Virus record (IMG/VR): IMGVR_UViG_3300044825_001220
Coordinates: 1 to 58,161 of that record
Source of the DNA: a virus
Length of the DNA stretch: 58,161 nucleotides
Strand: one strand, 5' to 3'
Below the pieces are notes generated by a model. The model made no database searches. It saw only the letters and a program-made list of their open reading frames with translations, and had not been told where the DNA came from. Of the stretch, positions 29,774 through 37,665 are shown piece by piece. The position numbers were made by a program, and so were the translations under genes. Numbering within the stretch: position 1 is the stretch's first letter; each line of letters starts with the position of its first letter.

Positions 29774-30836
29774 CACGTACGGAGCACCATCCCTGTCAAC
29801 CTATCAGGCGGCATTGGATTGGTACAACAAAACCAAACCCATTCGTGGGGCAACCACAAGGCCCATCGGCAACAGACGCTACCACCACTCGGCGTCGATA
29901 GATAAGCGCGAAGACAACATCGTGCTGGTCTACGAGCGGCAACCGCTGATCGTGTGGGAGCCTGACTCGACGTTCACGCTTCGTGCACCTGCGTACTACA
30001 ACGCATATCAAGCGGACCGGTTGTACGGCTGGGGCCCGAGGGGCATGCGGTTTAACTGGGACAGCGGGCGTTTATTTGTTGTGAACAGGGACGACAACAT
30101 ACATCTGCCTGAGGGCGGGTCGCTCAGGTTTGTGCCGACGAGCGATTCCCCGTTTCCAACGTACCAGTGCGTCACCGAACGCAGCAGTCTTGAGTACAAG
30201 ATGCGGCGCGGGGTTGCAAACAAGCTGGCTTCCGCACAATGCGTGGACTTTCTCGCTTGGGCACAAGTTGTTCTGGCGACAAGCACCCCGGTTGTGTACG
30301 AGGAGTGCGTCGAGGCGCGGGGGAGACTTCAGACTGCTGTCGGGTATTCACCCGAGTTCATAAAAGAGATGGACTCGCGGCATCAGACAAGTAACAGTCC
30401 TGAAGCAGAGCACGCTCGTCGGAGGTGGTATCGACTGCACAACCGGATCAGAAGCCTCCCGTTTCGGTTGACCAACGATGGGAGGGGCTGGGTGTTTGCG
30501 CCCGCGTGTAGAGTCATGTTGGATCAAATCACTTCGACGGATTACGCGCAATGGGATGACGTGCTCAAGGTAATCGCCGGTCACTCAGGTCGGAGTCTGT
30601 ACACACCGGTGTCTCACGGCAACGGGTTCAGTCGGATGCTGACGCGCCAAGCCTTGACGTTCGATGGGGTAGTGGAGTTCATCCATAAGCTGATAGCTTG
30701 TGTTTACCGAGACGCGGTGTTCGAGGTAGTCCCTGTGCGTAACGGCGCGATGCCGTCTGCGCGTAACTCCGGTTTCTTCCGCGACATGCTGGATGAACCG
30801 GAACAAGGCGACAAATTGTCGGAAAGTTCTGTTTAA
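29766..30836 (+). CDS. 356-residue early protein, unknown
   Basis: Starts MYNTYGAPSLSTYQAALDWY. It has many Arg, Tyr and Trp residues, with strands such as NIVLVYERQPLIVWEPDSTF and LRFVPTSDSPFPTYQCVTER. A helical C-terminal half includes FDGVVEFIHKLIACVYRDAV. No motif is recognised. GGAG precedes the ATG. The last ten residues are encoded by inverted-repeat copy 8. It lies between the VWA and DUF3150 genes and may belong to the same functional block. Confidence 0.6.
   Translation: MYNTYGAPSLSTYQAALDWYNKTKPIRGATTRPIGNRRYHHSASIDKREDNIVLVYERQPLIVWEPDSTFTLRAPAYYNAYQADRLYGWGPRGMRFNWDSGRLFVVNRDDNIHLPEGGSLRFVPTSDSPFPTYQCVTERSSLEYKMRRGVANKLASAQCVDFLAWAQVVLATSTPVVYEECVEARGRLQTAVGYSPEFIKEMDSRHQTSNSPEAEHARRRWYRLHNRIRSLPFRLTNDGRGWVFAPACRVMLDQITSTDYAQWDDVLKVIAGHSGRSLYTPVSHGNGFSRMLTRQALTFDGVVEFIHKLIACVYRDAVFEVVPVRNGAMPSARNSGFFRDMLDEPEQGDKLSESSV
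30801..30829. repeat. Dispersed inverted repeat, copy 8 (end of coding sequence)
   Basis: GAACAAGGCGACA-aat-TGTCGGAAAGTTC, read in frame as EQGDKLSESS, three codons before the stop at 30836 with one Val between. Same frame and nearly the same peptide as copy 7. Confidence 0.8.
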
Positions 30837-30850
30837 CCAAGGAGTCAATC

Positions 30851-31729
30851 ATGAGCCAAGTAAATTTCGAAACCCCAACCCTTTCGCTCGCATCCATGGC
30901 GATGCTGGTCGAGCTACGCATCAGCACGTGGACTGCGCGTAAGCGTGACAACGCGACGACTGAGGAAGTCAACCGATCAAAGAACGCCAACGACGATGCG
31001 GGCAGCGTCTACAAGTACCTCATGGCGGGCAGTGATCACCTCAAGAAGATCGAGAAGTACGCGGCCAAGTGCCGGGCGTGGAACGGCCAGCAGACCCTGC
31101 CGTGGATGAAGGGCGTGGGCTTGCTCCCGATGGAGAACTTCTTTTCGTATCGAGAGCAGCTCGGCACGATGGAATCCAATTTCAACGGATTGGTTGAAGA
31201 CTTCATCAAGGTCTACCCGTCGCTCGTCAGCGCACAGGCGTTCAAGCTCGGGGATTACTTCGTGGCCGAGGAGTTCCCGCTGGTGGAGTCATTGCCCCGC
31301 CGGTTCCGCTTTGAATACAACTTCCTCCCGGTTCCAGAGAAGGGGGACTTCCGTATTAAATGCGAGGAGCGAGTGCGCCAAGACTTGGCCGAGCAGTACG
31401 ACAAGATGTTCAACCAGAAGCTGGCCGAGGCGATGCGTGAACCGTGGCAGCGACTGCACGATGTGCTGGTGCATATGACCGAGCGACTGAGTGACGCGAG
31501 CGATGGCACCCGCAACATCTTCCGCGACTCCATCGTGAACAAACCGCTGGAGTTGTGCGCCCTGCTGTCCAAGCTCAACGTGACCAAGGACCCGCAGCTT
31601 GAGGAAGCGCGGCGCATGCTGGAGGTGGCGCTCGTTGGCGTAAGCCCTGACGACTTGCGCAATATCCCATCGGCGCGGGCTGAGCTGAAGTCAAGCGTCC
31701 AAGAGATCATCAACAAGTTCACATGGTAA
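30851..31729 (+). CDS. DUF3150-like protein
   Basis: A 292-residue helical protein. The head (LVELRISTWTARKRDNATTE), GSVYKYLMAGSDHLKKIEKY, the block TLPWMKGVGLLPMENFFSYR and FLPVPEKGDFRI follow the DUF3150 pattern as I remember it. Such proteins occur in many phages and plasmids with unknown function. AAGGAG precedes the ATG. The next gene starts 10 bases after its stop. Confidence 0.65.
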   Translation: MSQVNFETPTLSLASMAMLVELRISTWTARKRDNATTEEVNRSKNANDDAGSVYKYLMAGSDHLKKIEKYAAKCRAWNGQQTLPWMKGVGLLPMENFFSYREQLGTMESNFNGLVEDFIKVYPSLVSAQAFKLGDYFVAEEFPLVESLPRRFRFEYNFLPVPEKGDFRIKCEERVRQDLAEQYDKMFNQKLAEAMREPWQRLHDVLVHMTERLSDASDGTRNIFRDSIVNKPLELCALLSKLNVTKDPQLEEARRMLEVALVGVSPDDLRNIPSARAELKSSVQEIINKFTW

Positions 31730-31739
31730 GGAGTGATTC

Positions 31740-32645
31740 ATGTCTAACGTAGAAAGCAAAAACCCCAAGGTCATACCAGACCCGTTCCTGCTTGAACTGT
31801 TCAAGCGCGTGGCGCTGGTCAATTCAAACCTCAAGTTTGTGTACGACTTTGTAAATGGTAATCATCAGCCATACACCACGAAGCAAAGCTGCATAAAACG
31901 GAGCGACGGTACAAGGGAGACTGCACCGGAGGATTATTCTTTCGGGCAGTACTACGATGTGTACGACAACGGCAAGCCGTGCGGTGTCGTGCGTGTTGAC
32001 TATCAGTATCAGCGAAACAAGGGGAACGTTTCGATGTACGCCATCAAGTCGCACCTCGTCGAGCGGACGAGTCGTGGGCGTGGCTTCATACGCACGGGTG
32101 ACGTAGCCAAGGCTGTGGCAAACGCCAAGAAGTACCTACGCGCTCCAACGGATGGGTACACCTTGTTCAACAAGCTGGCCGAGGCAGACAGCACCATGCG
32201 TGATGTTGTGTCAGACTTGATGCGCCCCATCACCCGTGGCAACTTCCTGACAGACATAACGAGTGCGCAGGTACTACTGAATGCTTACATGACCGGACGC
32301 CCCGTTGACACCCAACTGGAAAGCGCGATGCGGGCTAAGCTGACATCAGACAAGTTCGACGCCGCGCTCAGCGAGTACTATCTTGCTAAATGGCTTCGGG
32401 ATTTACCGGGCACAGAGCGACTGTTTGTTCATCGCAACGGCACAAGCTATTCGTTCTTTACATCCAACCCGGACCCGGGCTCTGAAGAGGCGGCGATAAC
32501 CACACCGGTTGTGACGGTGGAGTTTGAGGACTTACCCCTCAAGACGCAAGAACGACTAAGTGTGCTGCAACTTATGAAAGACCGTGAGGTAGTCTTGAAT
32601 GTCGGCATCCGCATAACAGACACCGAGTTCTTCATAAGAGTGTAA
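31740..32645 (+). CDS. 301-residue early protein, unknown
   Basis: Begins MSNVESKNPKVIPDPFLLEL. It is rich in Tyr and Arg in the first half (DYSFGQYYDVYDNGKPCGVV) and helical in the middle (TDITSAQVLLNAYMTGRPVD). The end is TDTEFFIRV. I recognise no family. AAGGAG precedes the ATG. It is the last gene before the terminator at 32665 and probably ends the P1 operon. Confidence 0.6.
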   Translation: MSNVESKNPKVIPDPFLLELFKRVALVNSNLKFVYDFVNGNHQPYTTKQSCIKRSDGTRETAPEDYSFGQYYDVYDNGKPCGVVRVDYQYQRNKGNVSMYAIKSHLVERTSRGRGFIRTGDVAKAVANAKKYLRAPTDGYTLFNKLAEADSTMRDVVSDLMRPITRGNFLTDITSAQVLLNAYMTGRPVDTQLESAMRAKLTSDKFDAALSEYYLAKWLRDLPGTERLFVHRNGTSYSFFTSNPDPGSEEAAITTPVVTVEFEDLPLKTQERLSVLQLMKDREVVLNVGIRITDTEFFIRV

Positions 32646-32664
32646 GATCAACTGTCTGCCACTT

Positions 32665-32689
32665 GACCCGCTTCGGCGGGTCTTTTTTT
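32665..32689 (+). terminator. Rho-independent terminator with UUCG loop
   Basis: GACCCGC-TTCG-GCGGGTC followed by seven T. It lies 20 bases after the stop at 32645. Confidence 0.92.
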
Positions 32690-32704
32690 GCCTGTACTTT
32701 CCCC

Positions 32705-32733
32705 GAACAATCCGACATACTGTCGGTTTGTTT
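32705..32733. repeat. Dispersed inverted repeat, copy 9
   Basis: GAACAATCCGACA-tac-TGTCGGTTTGTTT. Eleven of the 13 arm positions pair. It sits between the terminator and the next promoter. Confidence 0.8.
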
Positions 32734-32765
32734 TTGGCTAGGTGTTTCCCCTAGTCATGATGCGC

Positions 32766-32794
32766 TTGACATAGTCTAGTCCTCGTGCTACATT
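32766..32794 (+). promoter_or_regulatory. Strong sigma70 promoter P2
   Basis: TTGACA (32766-32771), 17-base spacer beginning TAGTCTAG, TACATT (32789-32794). It lies about 20 bases before the GTG start at 32815, so the leader is short. It drives the nuclease-polymerase operon. Confidence 0.85.
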
Positions 32795-32814
32795 GATCTT
32801 CCGAGGACATAAAA

Positions 32815-33180
32815 GTGGCATCCACTCCCGAGCGAAAAGTTAAGGAAGCTGTAGCGGCGGTGTTGAAGAACAACGCAGTCTACTACTTCTTTCCCCCTGC
32901 CAACGGTTTAGGCCGTGCGGGCATCCCCGACATCATCGCATGCTGCAACGGCATGTTCCTTGCCATTGAGTGCAAGGCGGGCAAGGGAGTCACCACCGCA
33001 CTACAAGAACGAGAACTCTCCCGCATACGCAACGCGGGCGGGGTAGCCATCGTCGTGCGTGAGAACAACATAGACAGCATCCAACCGATCATCAACCAAC
33101 TAAGGAGCATCCGTGGCCTACCCAAAGTTTCTGCGCCGCCTAGTCCCAGAAGAACTCCGCGCTCTGCTGGAGAAGATTGA
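32815..33180 (+). CDS. VRR-NUC domain nuclease
   Basis: A 121-residue stand-alone VRR-NUC protein. The conserved core is present: G36-I37-P38-D39, E52-C-K54 and Q64, which match the PD-(D/E)XK active site of this family. Such proteins occur in phages, possibly in DNA repair or recombination, and in eukaryotic FAN1. Start is GTG with GAGGA upstream. Its last 68 bases overlap the next gene in a different frame. Confidence 0.85.
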   Translation: MASTPERKVKEAVAAVLKNNAVYYFFPPANGLGRAGIPDIIACCNGMFLAIECKAGKGVTTALQERELSRIRNAGGVAIVVRENNIDSIQPIINQLRSIRGLPKVSAPPSPRRTPRSAGED

Positions 33181-33463
33181 TTCAATCCACAGCCCGATGG
33201 ATAGTAGTTACCAAGCGATAGATATGTTCACGCGCACAACAAAATTGCGGTGGTTTGAGAATCAACTTGTGCGTAGCGCAATGAAGCGCGTACAGCGTGA
33301 GTACACCTTGGCTCAGGCCATGCACATCGTCATTTACAACAAGATGGACCGCTTCGAAAGCCCCGAGATTGATCTGGACGTAAGGAGCCGCGTCATAAAT
33401 TCGACGCGCGTGTACGCGAAACAGGACAAGACGGCTTCCGTGATCAGTAGGCAGTTTCTGTGA
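33113..33463 (+). CDS. 116-residue protein upstream of DNA polymerase
   Basis: Begins MAYPKFLRRLVPEELRALLE and is helical and basic, with a MFTRTTKLRWFENQLVRSAM stretch. GTG start with AAGGAG at ideal distance, overlapping the VRR-NUC gene by 68 bases. Its stop overlaps the polymerase start as GTGA. No family recognised. A polymerase accessory role is possible from position. Confidence 0.6.
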   Translation: MAYPKFLRRLVPEELRALLEKIDSIHSPMDSSYQAIDMFTRTTKLRWFENQLVRSAMKRVQREYTLAQAMHIVIYNKMDRFESPEIDLDVRSRVINSTRVYAKQDKTASVISRQFL

Positions 33464-35280
33464 TCACACTCGATTTCGAAACTTTCTACGACAAAGATTT
33501 TAGTCTGTCGAAGATGACGACTGAGGAGTACGTGCGTGACCATTTGTTCGAGGTCATCGGTGTAGCTGTAAAAGTCAACGACGGACCGACCGAGTGGTTC
33601 AGCGGTGACCACGGGGAAACCGCGCAGTGGCTGGAACGGTTCGATTGGGGCAACAACTTCGTGTTAGCCCACAATGCCATGTTCGACGCGGCCATTCTGA
33701 CGTGGCGCTTTGGTATCCGCCCGAAAGCGTGGTTTGATACGCTGTCCATGGCCCGTGCTGTGCTCGGCCCCACGACGAGTGTGTCGCTGGCGTCGCTGGC
33801 ATCTCACTTCGGGCTGGGCGAGAAGGGCACCGAAGTCGAGGACGCCAAGGGTATGCGCCGTGGAGATTTCGACAGCGATCAACTGCACCGCTACGGACAG
33901 TACTGCCGCAACGATGTGGACCTGACGTATGCCGTGTACAAGGAACTTGAGGGCGCTGTATCGACCAAGGAGAAGCGGCTCATTGATCTGACCATCCGCA
34001 TGTTCAGTGATCCGGTGCTGGTGCTGGATGTGCCGCGCCTTGAGACGCACCTGACGGAAGTCCGGGAGCGCAAGCGCAAACTCTTTGAAGACGCGCAGAT
34101 AACGCCTGAGGTGCTCAACAGCAACAAGAAGTTTGCTGCGCTGCTGGAGTCTTTTGAGGTGCTCACGCCCATGAAGATGAGCAAGACCACAGGCAAATGG
34201 ACGTATGCGTTCGCAAAGAGTGACGAGGAGTTCACGGCACTGCTCAACCACCCTGACGAGCGGGTTCAAGCTATTGTGGCTGCACGGTTGGGGGCCAAGT
34301 CTACGCTGGAGGAGACGAGGACCGAGCGGTTCATCGCCATCGCCAACCGCACGAAGGACAACCTGCTGCCCATCCCGCTCAAGTATTACGCTGCACACAC
34401 GGGCCGGTGGGGCGGCACTGACTCCGTCAACCTCCAGAATCTGCCGAGCCGGGGTGAGCGTGGCAACAAACTCAAGCGGTGTATCCGAGCCCCTGACGGG
34501 CATGTGATCATCGACTGTGACTCGTCGCAGATCGAAGCCCGAGTGCTGGCGTGGCTGGCGGGGCAGAACGATCTGTTGCTGCGCTTTGAGCGTAACGACG
34601 ATGTGTATCGGTACATGGCCTCGATGCTGTACGACAAGCGGCCCGATGAAGTGTCACCGGAGGAGCGGTTCATCGGCAAGACAACCGTGCTCGGTGCGGG
34701 CTACGGCATGGGTGCTGTAAAGTTCCAGGCCCAGTTGCAGTCCATGGGCAAGAACGTAGACTTGGATACCTGCAAGTACATCATCAAGGTGTACCGGCAG
34801 AGGAACCAAGCCATCTCACAGTGGTGGATCAGACTCAACGATGTGCTGGTCAGGATGGCCGCGCAACAGCCGATGGACGCGCTCGACGCCGTGGGCCTGC
34901 TGGAGTTGTCGGTGCTGGGCATGGGCATCCGGTTGCCCAACAACATGTATCTGAGCTACCCGGAGTTGCGGCGCGAAGCCCTCGGGGAGTACTCGTACAA
35001 GACACGGTACGGGCGCAACCGTATCTACGGCGGCAAGGTGGCCGAGAACATCTGCCAAGCTGTGGCCCGCTGCATCATCGGGGATCAGATGCTTGAGATT
35101 GCCAAGCGATACCGCGTGGTCCTGACCGTCCATGACGCGATAGCCTGCGTGGTCCGTGAGGAAGAGAAGGATGAAGCGGTTGCCTACGTGGAGAGCTGCA
35201 TGCGTAAAACGCCCGCGTGGGCTGAAGGGCTCCCGTTGAACTGTGAGTCCGGTGTTGGAGAAACTTATGGCGACTGCTAA
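33460..35280 (+). CDS. DNA polymerase, family A, with 3'-5' exonuclease
   Basis: A 606-residue replicative polymerase. Exonuclease: motif I D5-x-E7 (LDFETF), motif II N72..D76 (AHNAMFD), motif III Y148..D152 (YCRND). Polymerase: motif A with D354 (DCDSSQIEAR), motif B with K407 and Y415-G416 (FIGKTTVLGAGYG), motif C with H558-D559 (LTVHDAI). The Glu that follows the Asp in E. coli Pol I motif C is Ala here. No N-terminal 5' nuclease. It should copy the phage genome with the primase-helicase at 41976. Start is GTG, coupled to the upstream gene. Confidence 0.95.
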   Translation: MITLDFETFYDKDFSLSKMTTEEYVRDHLFEVIGVAVKVNDGPTEWFSGDHGETAQWLERFDWGNNFVLAHNAMFDAAILTWRFGIRPKAWFDTLSMARAVLGPTTSVSLASLASHFGLGEKGTEVEDAKGMRRGDFDSDQLHRYGQYCRNDVDLTYAVYKELEGAVSTKEKRLIDLTIRMFSDPVLVLDVPRLETHLTEVRERKRKLFEDAQITPEVLNSNKKFAALLESFEVLTPMKMSKTTGKWTYAFAKSDEEFTALLNHPDERVQAIVAARLGAKSTLEETRTERFIAIANRTKDNLLPIPLKYYAAHTGRWGGTDSVNLQNLPSRGERGNKLKRCIRAPDGHVIIDCDSSQIEARVLAWLAGQNDLLLRFERNDDVYRYMASMLYDKRPDEVSPEERFIGKTTVLGAGYGMGAVKFQAQLQSMGKNVDLDTCKYIIKVYRQRNQAISQWWIRLNDVLVRMAAQQPMDALDAVGLLELSVLGMGIRLPNNMYLSYPELRREALGEYSYKTRYGRNRIYGGKVAENICQAVARCIIGDQMLEIAKRYRVVLTVHDAIACVVREEEKDEAVAYVESCMRKTPAWAEGLPLNCESGVGETYGDC

Positions 35281-35524
35281 ACAGATTAAAGAAAACGCCC
35301 GCAAACGATTCATGTGGGCTGGATCACTCCGACAGCGTGGGCTCACGTACGCGGAGATCGGGAGAGTGCTTGGCGTTGGAACAGAGCGGGCGAGGCAGTT
35401 GGTGCTGAACTTTGAGCGGGACTGCACCCGGACAGCGCGTTGGGGTGGGTTGAAGCCACACGAATACATGGCGCTGAAGCCGCTTCAGGATTGGTTGGAT
35501 TTTTTAACGAAGGAAAGTAAATGA
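35267..35524 (+). CDS. Small sigma-region-4-like HTH protein
   Basis: An 85-residue protein. Residues about 20-55 (SLRQRGLTYAEIGRVLGVGT then ERARQLVLNFER) form a helix-turn-helix much like sigma70 region 4. Before it is a basic segment (KQIKENARKRF). No other sigma regions are present, so it is probably a DNA-binding regulator rather than a sigma factor. It overlaps the polymerase stop by 14 bases and its stop overlaps the next ATG. GGAG precedes its start. Confidence 0.65.
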   Translation: MATAKQIKENARKRFMWAGSLRQRGLTYAEIGRVLGVGTERARQLVLNFERDCTRTARWGGLKPHEYMALKPLQDWLDFLTKESK

Positions 35525-36192
35525 GCAACATCACTTGGTCTTACAGCAACCTGAGCCTGTACCAGCAGTGCCCGAAGAAATACTTTCACCTCAAGGTAGC
35601 CAAGGATGTGAAGGAGCCGCCGAGTGACGCGCTCACATTCGGCAATGAGATTCACAAGATTGCGCAGGAATACATTGAGAGCGACAAACCCATTCCGGAG
35701 AAGTTCAAGCAGGAGATGCAAGCACCGCTGGACCGCCTCAAGGCGATCCCCGGGCAGAAGCTGTGCGAGAACAAGCTGGGGCTCACCGCAGACTTCAAGC
35801 CCTGCGGGTTCTTTGACCGCAACGTGTGGTGGCGCGGCATCGCTGACATCATCATCTTGCAGGACGACAAGGCGTTCACCGTGGACTACAAGACCGGCAA
35901 GTCGTCCAAGTACGCTGACTTGAAGCAGCTTGAGATTCTGTCTCTTGCGATCTTCAAGCACTTCCCTAATGTTAAGAAAGTCAAAGCGGGCTTGATGTTC
36001 TTGTTCGCTGAAGACTTCGTAAGAACCGAGTACCTTGCGGAACAGCAGAGTGATCTGTGGGTTTCGTGGGTAGCGGACGTTGGGCAACTGGAGGCATCCG
36101 TACAGAGCAAGGTATGGAACCCCAAACCCAACTTTACCTGCCGGGGCTACTGCCCGGTGACATCATGTGACCACAACCAAGGAGCTAAGTAA
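35521..36192 (+). CDS. Cas4/RecB-like PD-(D/E)XK exonuclease
   Basis: A 223-residue nuclease. Active-site residues: H45 (GNEIHK), D109 (RGIADI), D122 and K124 (VDYKTGK). A Cys near the N-terminus (C17, QQCPKKY) and three near the C-terminus (C207, C211, C216, in CRGYCPVTSC) form the pattern of a Cas4-type iron-sulfur cluster. Family members digest DNA ends. In phages they serve in recombination or host DNA breakdown. It sits in the replication operon and is not linked to any CRISPR array. Confidence 0.82.
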   Translation: MSNITWSYSNLSLYQQCPKKYFHLKVAKDVKEPPSDALTFGNEIHKIAQEYIESDKPIPEKFKQEMQAPLDRLKAIPGQKLCENKLGLTADFKPCGFFDRNVWWRGIADIIILQDDKAFTVDYKTGKSSKYADLKQLEILSLAIFKHFPNVKKVKAGLMFLFAEDFVRTEYLAEQQSDLWVSWVADVGQLEASVQSKVWNPKPNFTCRGYCPVTSCDHNQGAK

Positions 36193-36677
36193 TGAAAACT
36201 GCAAAATCCAAAACCAAAGCGTATCGTATTCGTCGCTATGAGCACAGCCACCCCGGCGCTACGGCAAAAGAAGTCGCCAAGGCGCTGGGCGTCACCGAGG
36301 CGTACGTGTACGTTGTCCGGTCCAAGGAACGCAAGTCGATCAAGAAGGAAGCGGCGCAGCTAAAGACGTTGACGCTGCCTAAGCCAACCAGCAACACGGC
36401 TTTCACCCACATGTGGGTGGACCCGAACAAGATGGGTGAACACGCTCAAGCTGAATTGTCAAGGAGACTTGGAGCCGACGATCCGGTCAATCACCCGGCC
36501 CACTACAAGGTCGGTGGTATCGAGACCATCGACTTCATTGAGGCCAAGAAGCTGAACTACAACATGGGCAATGCGGTGAAGTACATCGCCCGTGCTGACC
36601 ACAAGAGCAACCGCAAGCAAGACCTAGAGAAGGCGGTGTGGTATCTCAACCGTGAAATCAGCGGCATGGGGGTGTGA
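36192..36677 (+). CDS. HTH-DUF3310 fusion protein
   Basis: A 161-residue protein of two parts. Residues 15-50 (YEHSHPGATAKEVAKALGVT, then EAYVYVVRSK) look like a winged or simple helix-turn-helix. Residues 98-158 (VNHPAHYKVGGIETIDFIEA, NMGNAVKYIARADHKSNRKQ, DLEKAVWYLNREI) are a typical DUF3310 domain. DUF3310 is common in phages and its role is not established. The fusion to a DNA-binding head suggests a DNA- or nucleotide-linked role. The start shares a base with the upstream stop. Confidence 0.75.
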   Translation: MKTAKSKTKAYRIRRYEHSHPGATAKEVAKALGVTEAYVYVVRSKERKSIKKEAAQLKTLTLPKPTSNTAFTHMWVDPNKMGEHAQAELSRRLGADDPVNHPAHYKVGGIETIDFIEAKKLNYNMGNAVKYIARADHKSNRKQDLEKAVWYLNREISGMGV

Positions 36678-36678
36678 C

Positions 36679-36861
36679 ATGGACGCAAAGAGAACTGATC
36701 CGTGGATACCTATTGGCCATCCCGACTTCGTGTGGACATCGGGTGCTGATGTGCAGGCCACATGGCGCAAGTACGGGTGGACCCCGCCAAGCGAGAAGCG
36801 GCCCCCGGTTGTGGTGGAGAACAGAGAGCCTGAGTGGGTGGCGATGAGGCGGGTTAAATGA
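36679..36861 (+). CDS. Small conserved phage protein
   Basis: A 60-residue protein with FVWTSGADVQATWRKYGWTP followed by PSEKRPPVV. The FVWTSGADVQATWRKYGWTPP block is a repeated feature of tiny phage proteins in replication operons. Function unknown. The stop overlaps the next start. Confidence 0.55.
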   Translation: MDAKRTDPWIPIGHPDFVWTSGADVQATWRKYGWTPPSEKRPPVVVENREPEWVAMRRVK

Positions 36862-37064
36862 AGGCCATCCTTGAGTTCACGTATCCCGAAGACGAAGACA
36901 AGCTGCGCCATGCAATGCACGGTGACACCGCCATCTATGCGCTCGATGATATGCGGCAGATGATCCACTCATGGGAGAAGCACGATGGCACCAACCCAGG
37001 CGCTATGGTCGAGCGACTCAAGCTGCGGTTGGTTGAAGCGTTAACAGCCTGTGGGGAGGACTGA
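36858..37064 (+). CDS. Small conserved phage protein
   Basis: A 68-residue protein with LEFTYPEDEDKLRHAMHGDT and AIYALDDMRQMIHSWEKHDG. This pattern ('leFtyPeDedkLrhAlhg......l.....irs..Kh') is widespread in phages without known function. ATGA coupling upstream, and the next ATG follows the stop directly. Confidence 0.6.
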   Translation: MKAILEFTYPEDEDKLRHAMHGDTAIYALDDMRQMIHSWEKHDGTNPGAMVERLKLRLVEALTACGED

Positions 37065-37253
37065 ATGGCTAAGCCCCGCACTGAGGCTAAGCGCATTACG
37101 CTGCCCGTGTCGCCAGACATCGACAAGATCAGAGATCGACTGGAGCGCGACACGGGTGTGCGTATGACGTACACCCAGACCTTTAACTTCCTCGTGCATT
37201 TCTATGTTGAACGGGCGAACGAACCGAAAAGCAGATGGAGGTCGTTGGAATGA
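37065..37253 (+). CDS. Ribbon-helix-helix-like small DNA-binding protein
   Basis: A 62-residue protein. RITLPVSPDIDKIRDRLERD and MTYTQTFNFLVHFYVERAN fit a ribbon strand plus two helices. A basic N-terminus (MAKPRTEAKR) and its size support a regulator. GGGGAGG is present upstream. It is a second candidate of this type besides the one at 29603. Confidence 0.5.
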   Translation: MAKPRTEAKRITLPVSPDIDKIRDRLERDTGVRMTYTQTFNFLVHFYVERANEPKSRWRSLE

Positions 37254-37477
37254 GCATCACCGCAATGCGTCAGGCGTTGGAAGCGCTGTATATGGCAAAT
37301 GCTCGTGAGTGGCCTGAAAACAAAATTGGCGCAGCGATAAACGCGTTGAGCGCCGCCATCGCAGAGGCTGAGAAGCAGGAGCCAGTTAAACGCACCGTTA
37401 TGTACAGACCCGCAGACTTGGAATCACTTGACCTGACGCATGAGGATGTTGTGAAGCTGATCAAGGAGCAATCATGA
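37250..37477 (+). CDS. 75-residue early protein, unknown
   Basis: MSITAMRQALEALYMANARE followed by ENKIGAAINALSAAIAEAEK, resembling common short helical phage proteins ('mraLeaL......p..i....aal..aIaeaEkqEPV'). The ending EKQEPVKRT stretch is typical. The exact role is unknown. Coupled at both ends (ATGA). Confidence 0.55.
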   Translation: MSITAMRQALEALYMANAREWPENKIGAAINALSAAIAEAEKQEPVKRTVMYRPADLESLDLTHEDVVKLIKEQS

Positions 37478-37665
37478 AAGAAGACATCATCAAGATGGCG
37501 CAAGAAGCTGGTTGGGAGATGGGCGACGATCTGTCTGACGGTTTTGGTGTGAGGCTTGAACGTTTCGCCGCCCTTGTCGCAGACCGCTGCGCCAAGATCG
37601 CATACGAGGCCGAGCCGTGGCATTCTGCTGATCTGATCCGCAAAGCTTTTGGAGTAGAGAAATGA
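37474..37665 (+). CDS. 63-residue conserved small protein
   Basis: MKEDIIKMAQEAGWEMGDDL followed by LERFAALVADRCAKIAYEAE. The 'i..mAreAG......l..Fa.lva..caki' pattern is a common tiny phage protein of unknown function. ATGA coupling on both sides. Confidence 0.6.
   Translation: MKEDIIKMAQEAGWEMGDDLSDGFGVRLERFAALVADRCAKIAYEAEPWHSADLIRKAFGVEK

Noticed and set aside
33664-34503. A 279-residue minus-strand frame opposite the DNA polymerase
   Set aside because: Antisense shadow of an unmistakable polymerase gene.
35521-36192. Cas4-like nuclease as a sign of a CRISPR locus
   Set aside because: No repeat-spacer array or other cas gene is visible. Cas4/RecB-like nucleases are common in phage replication operons.
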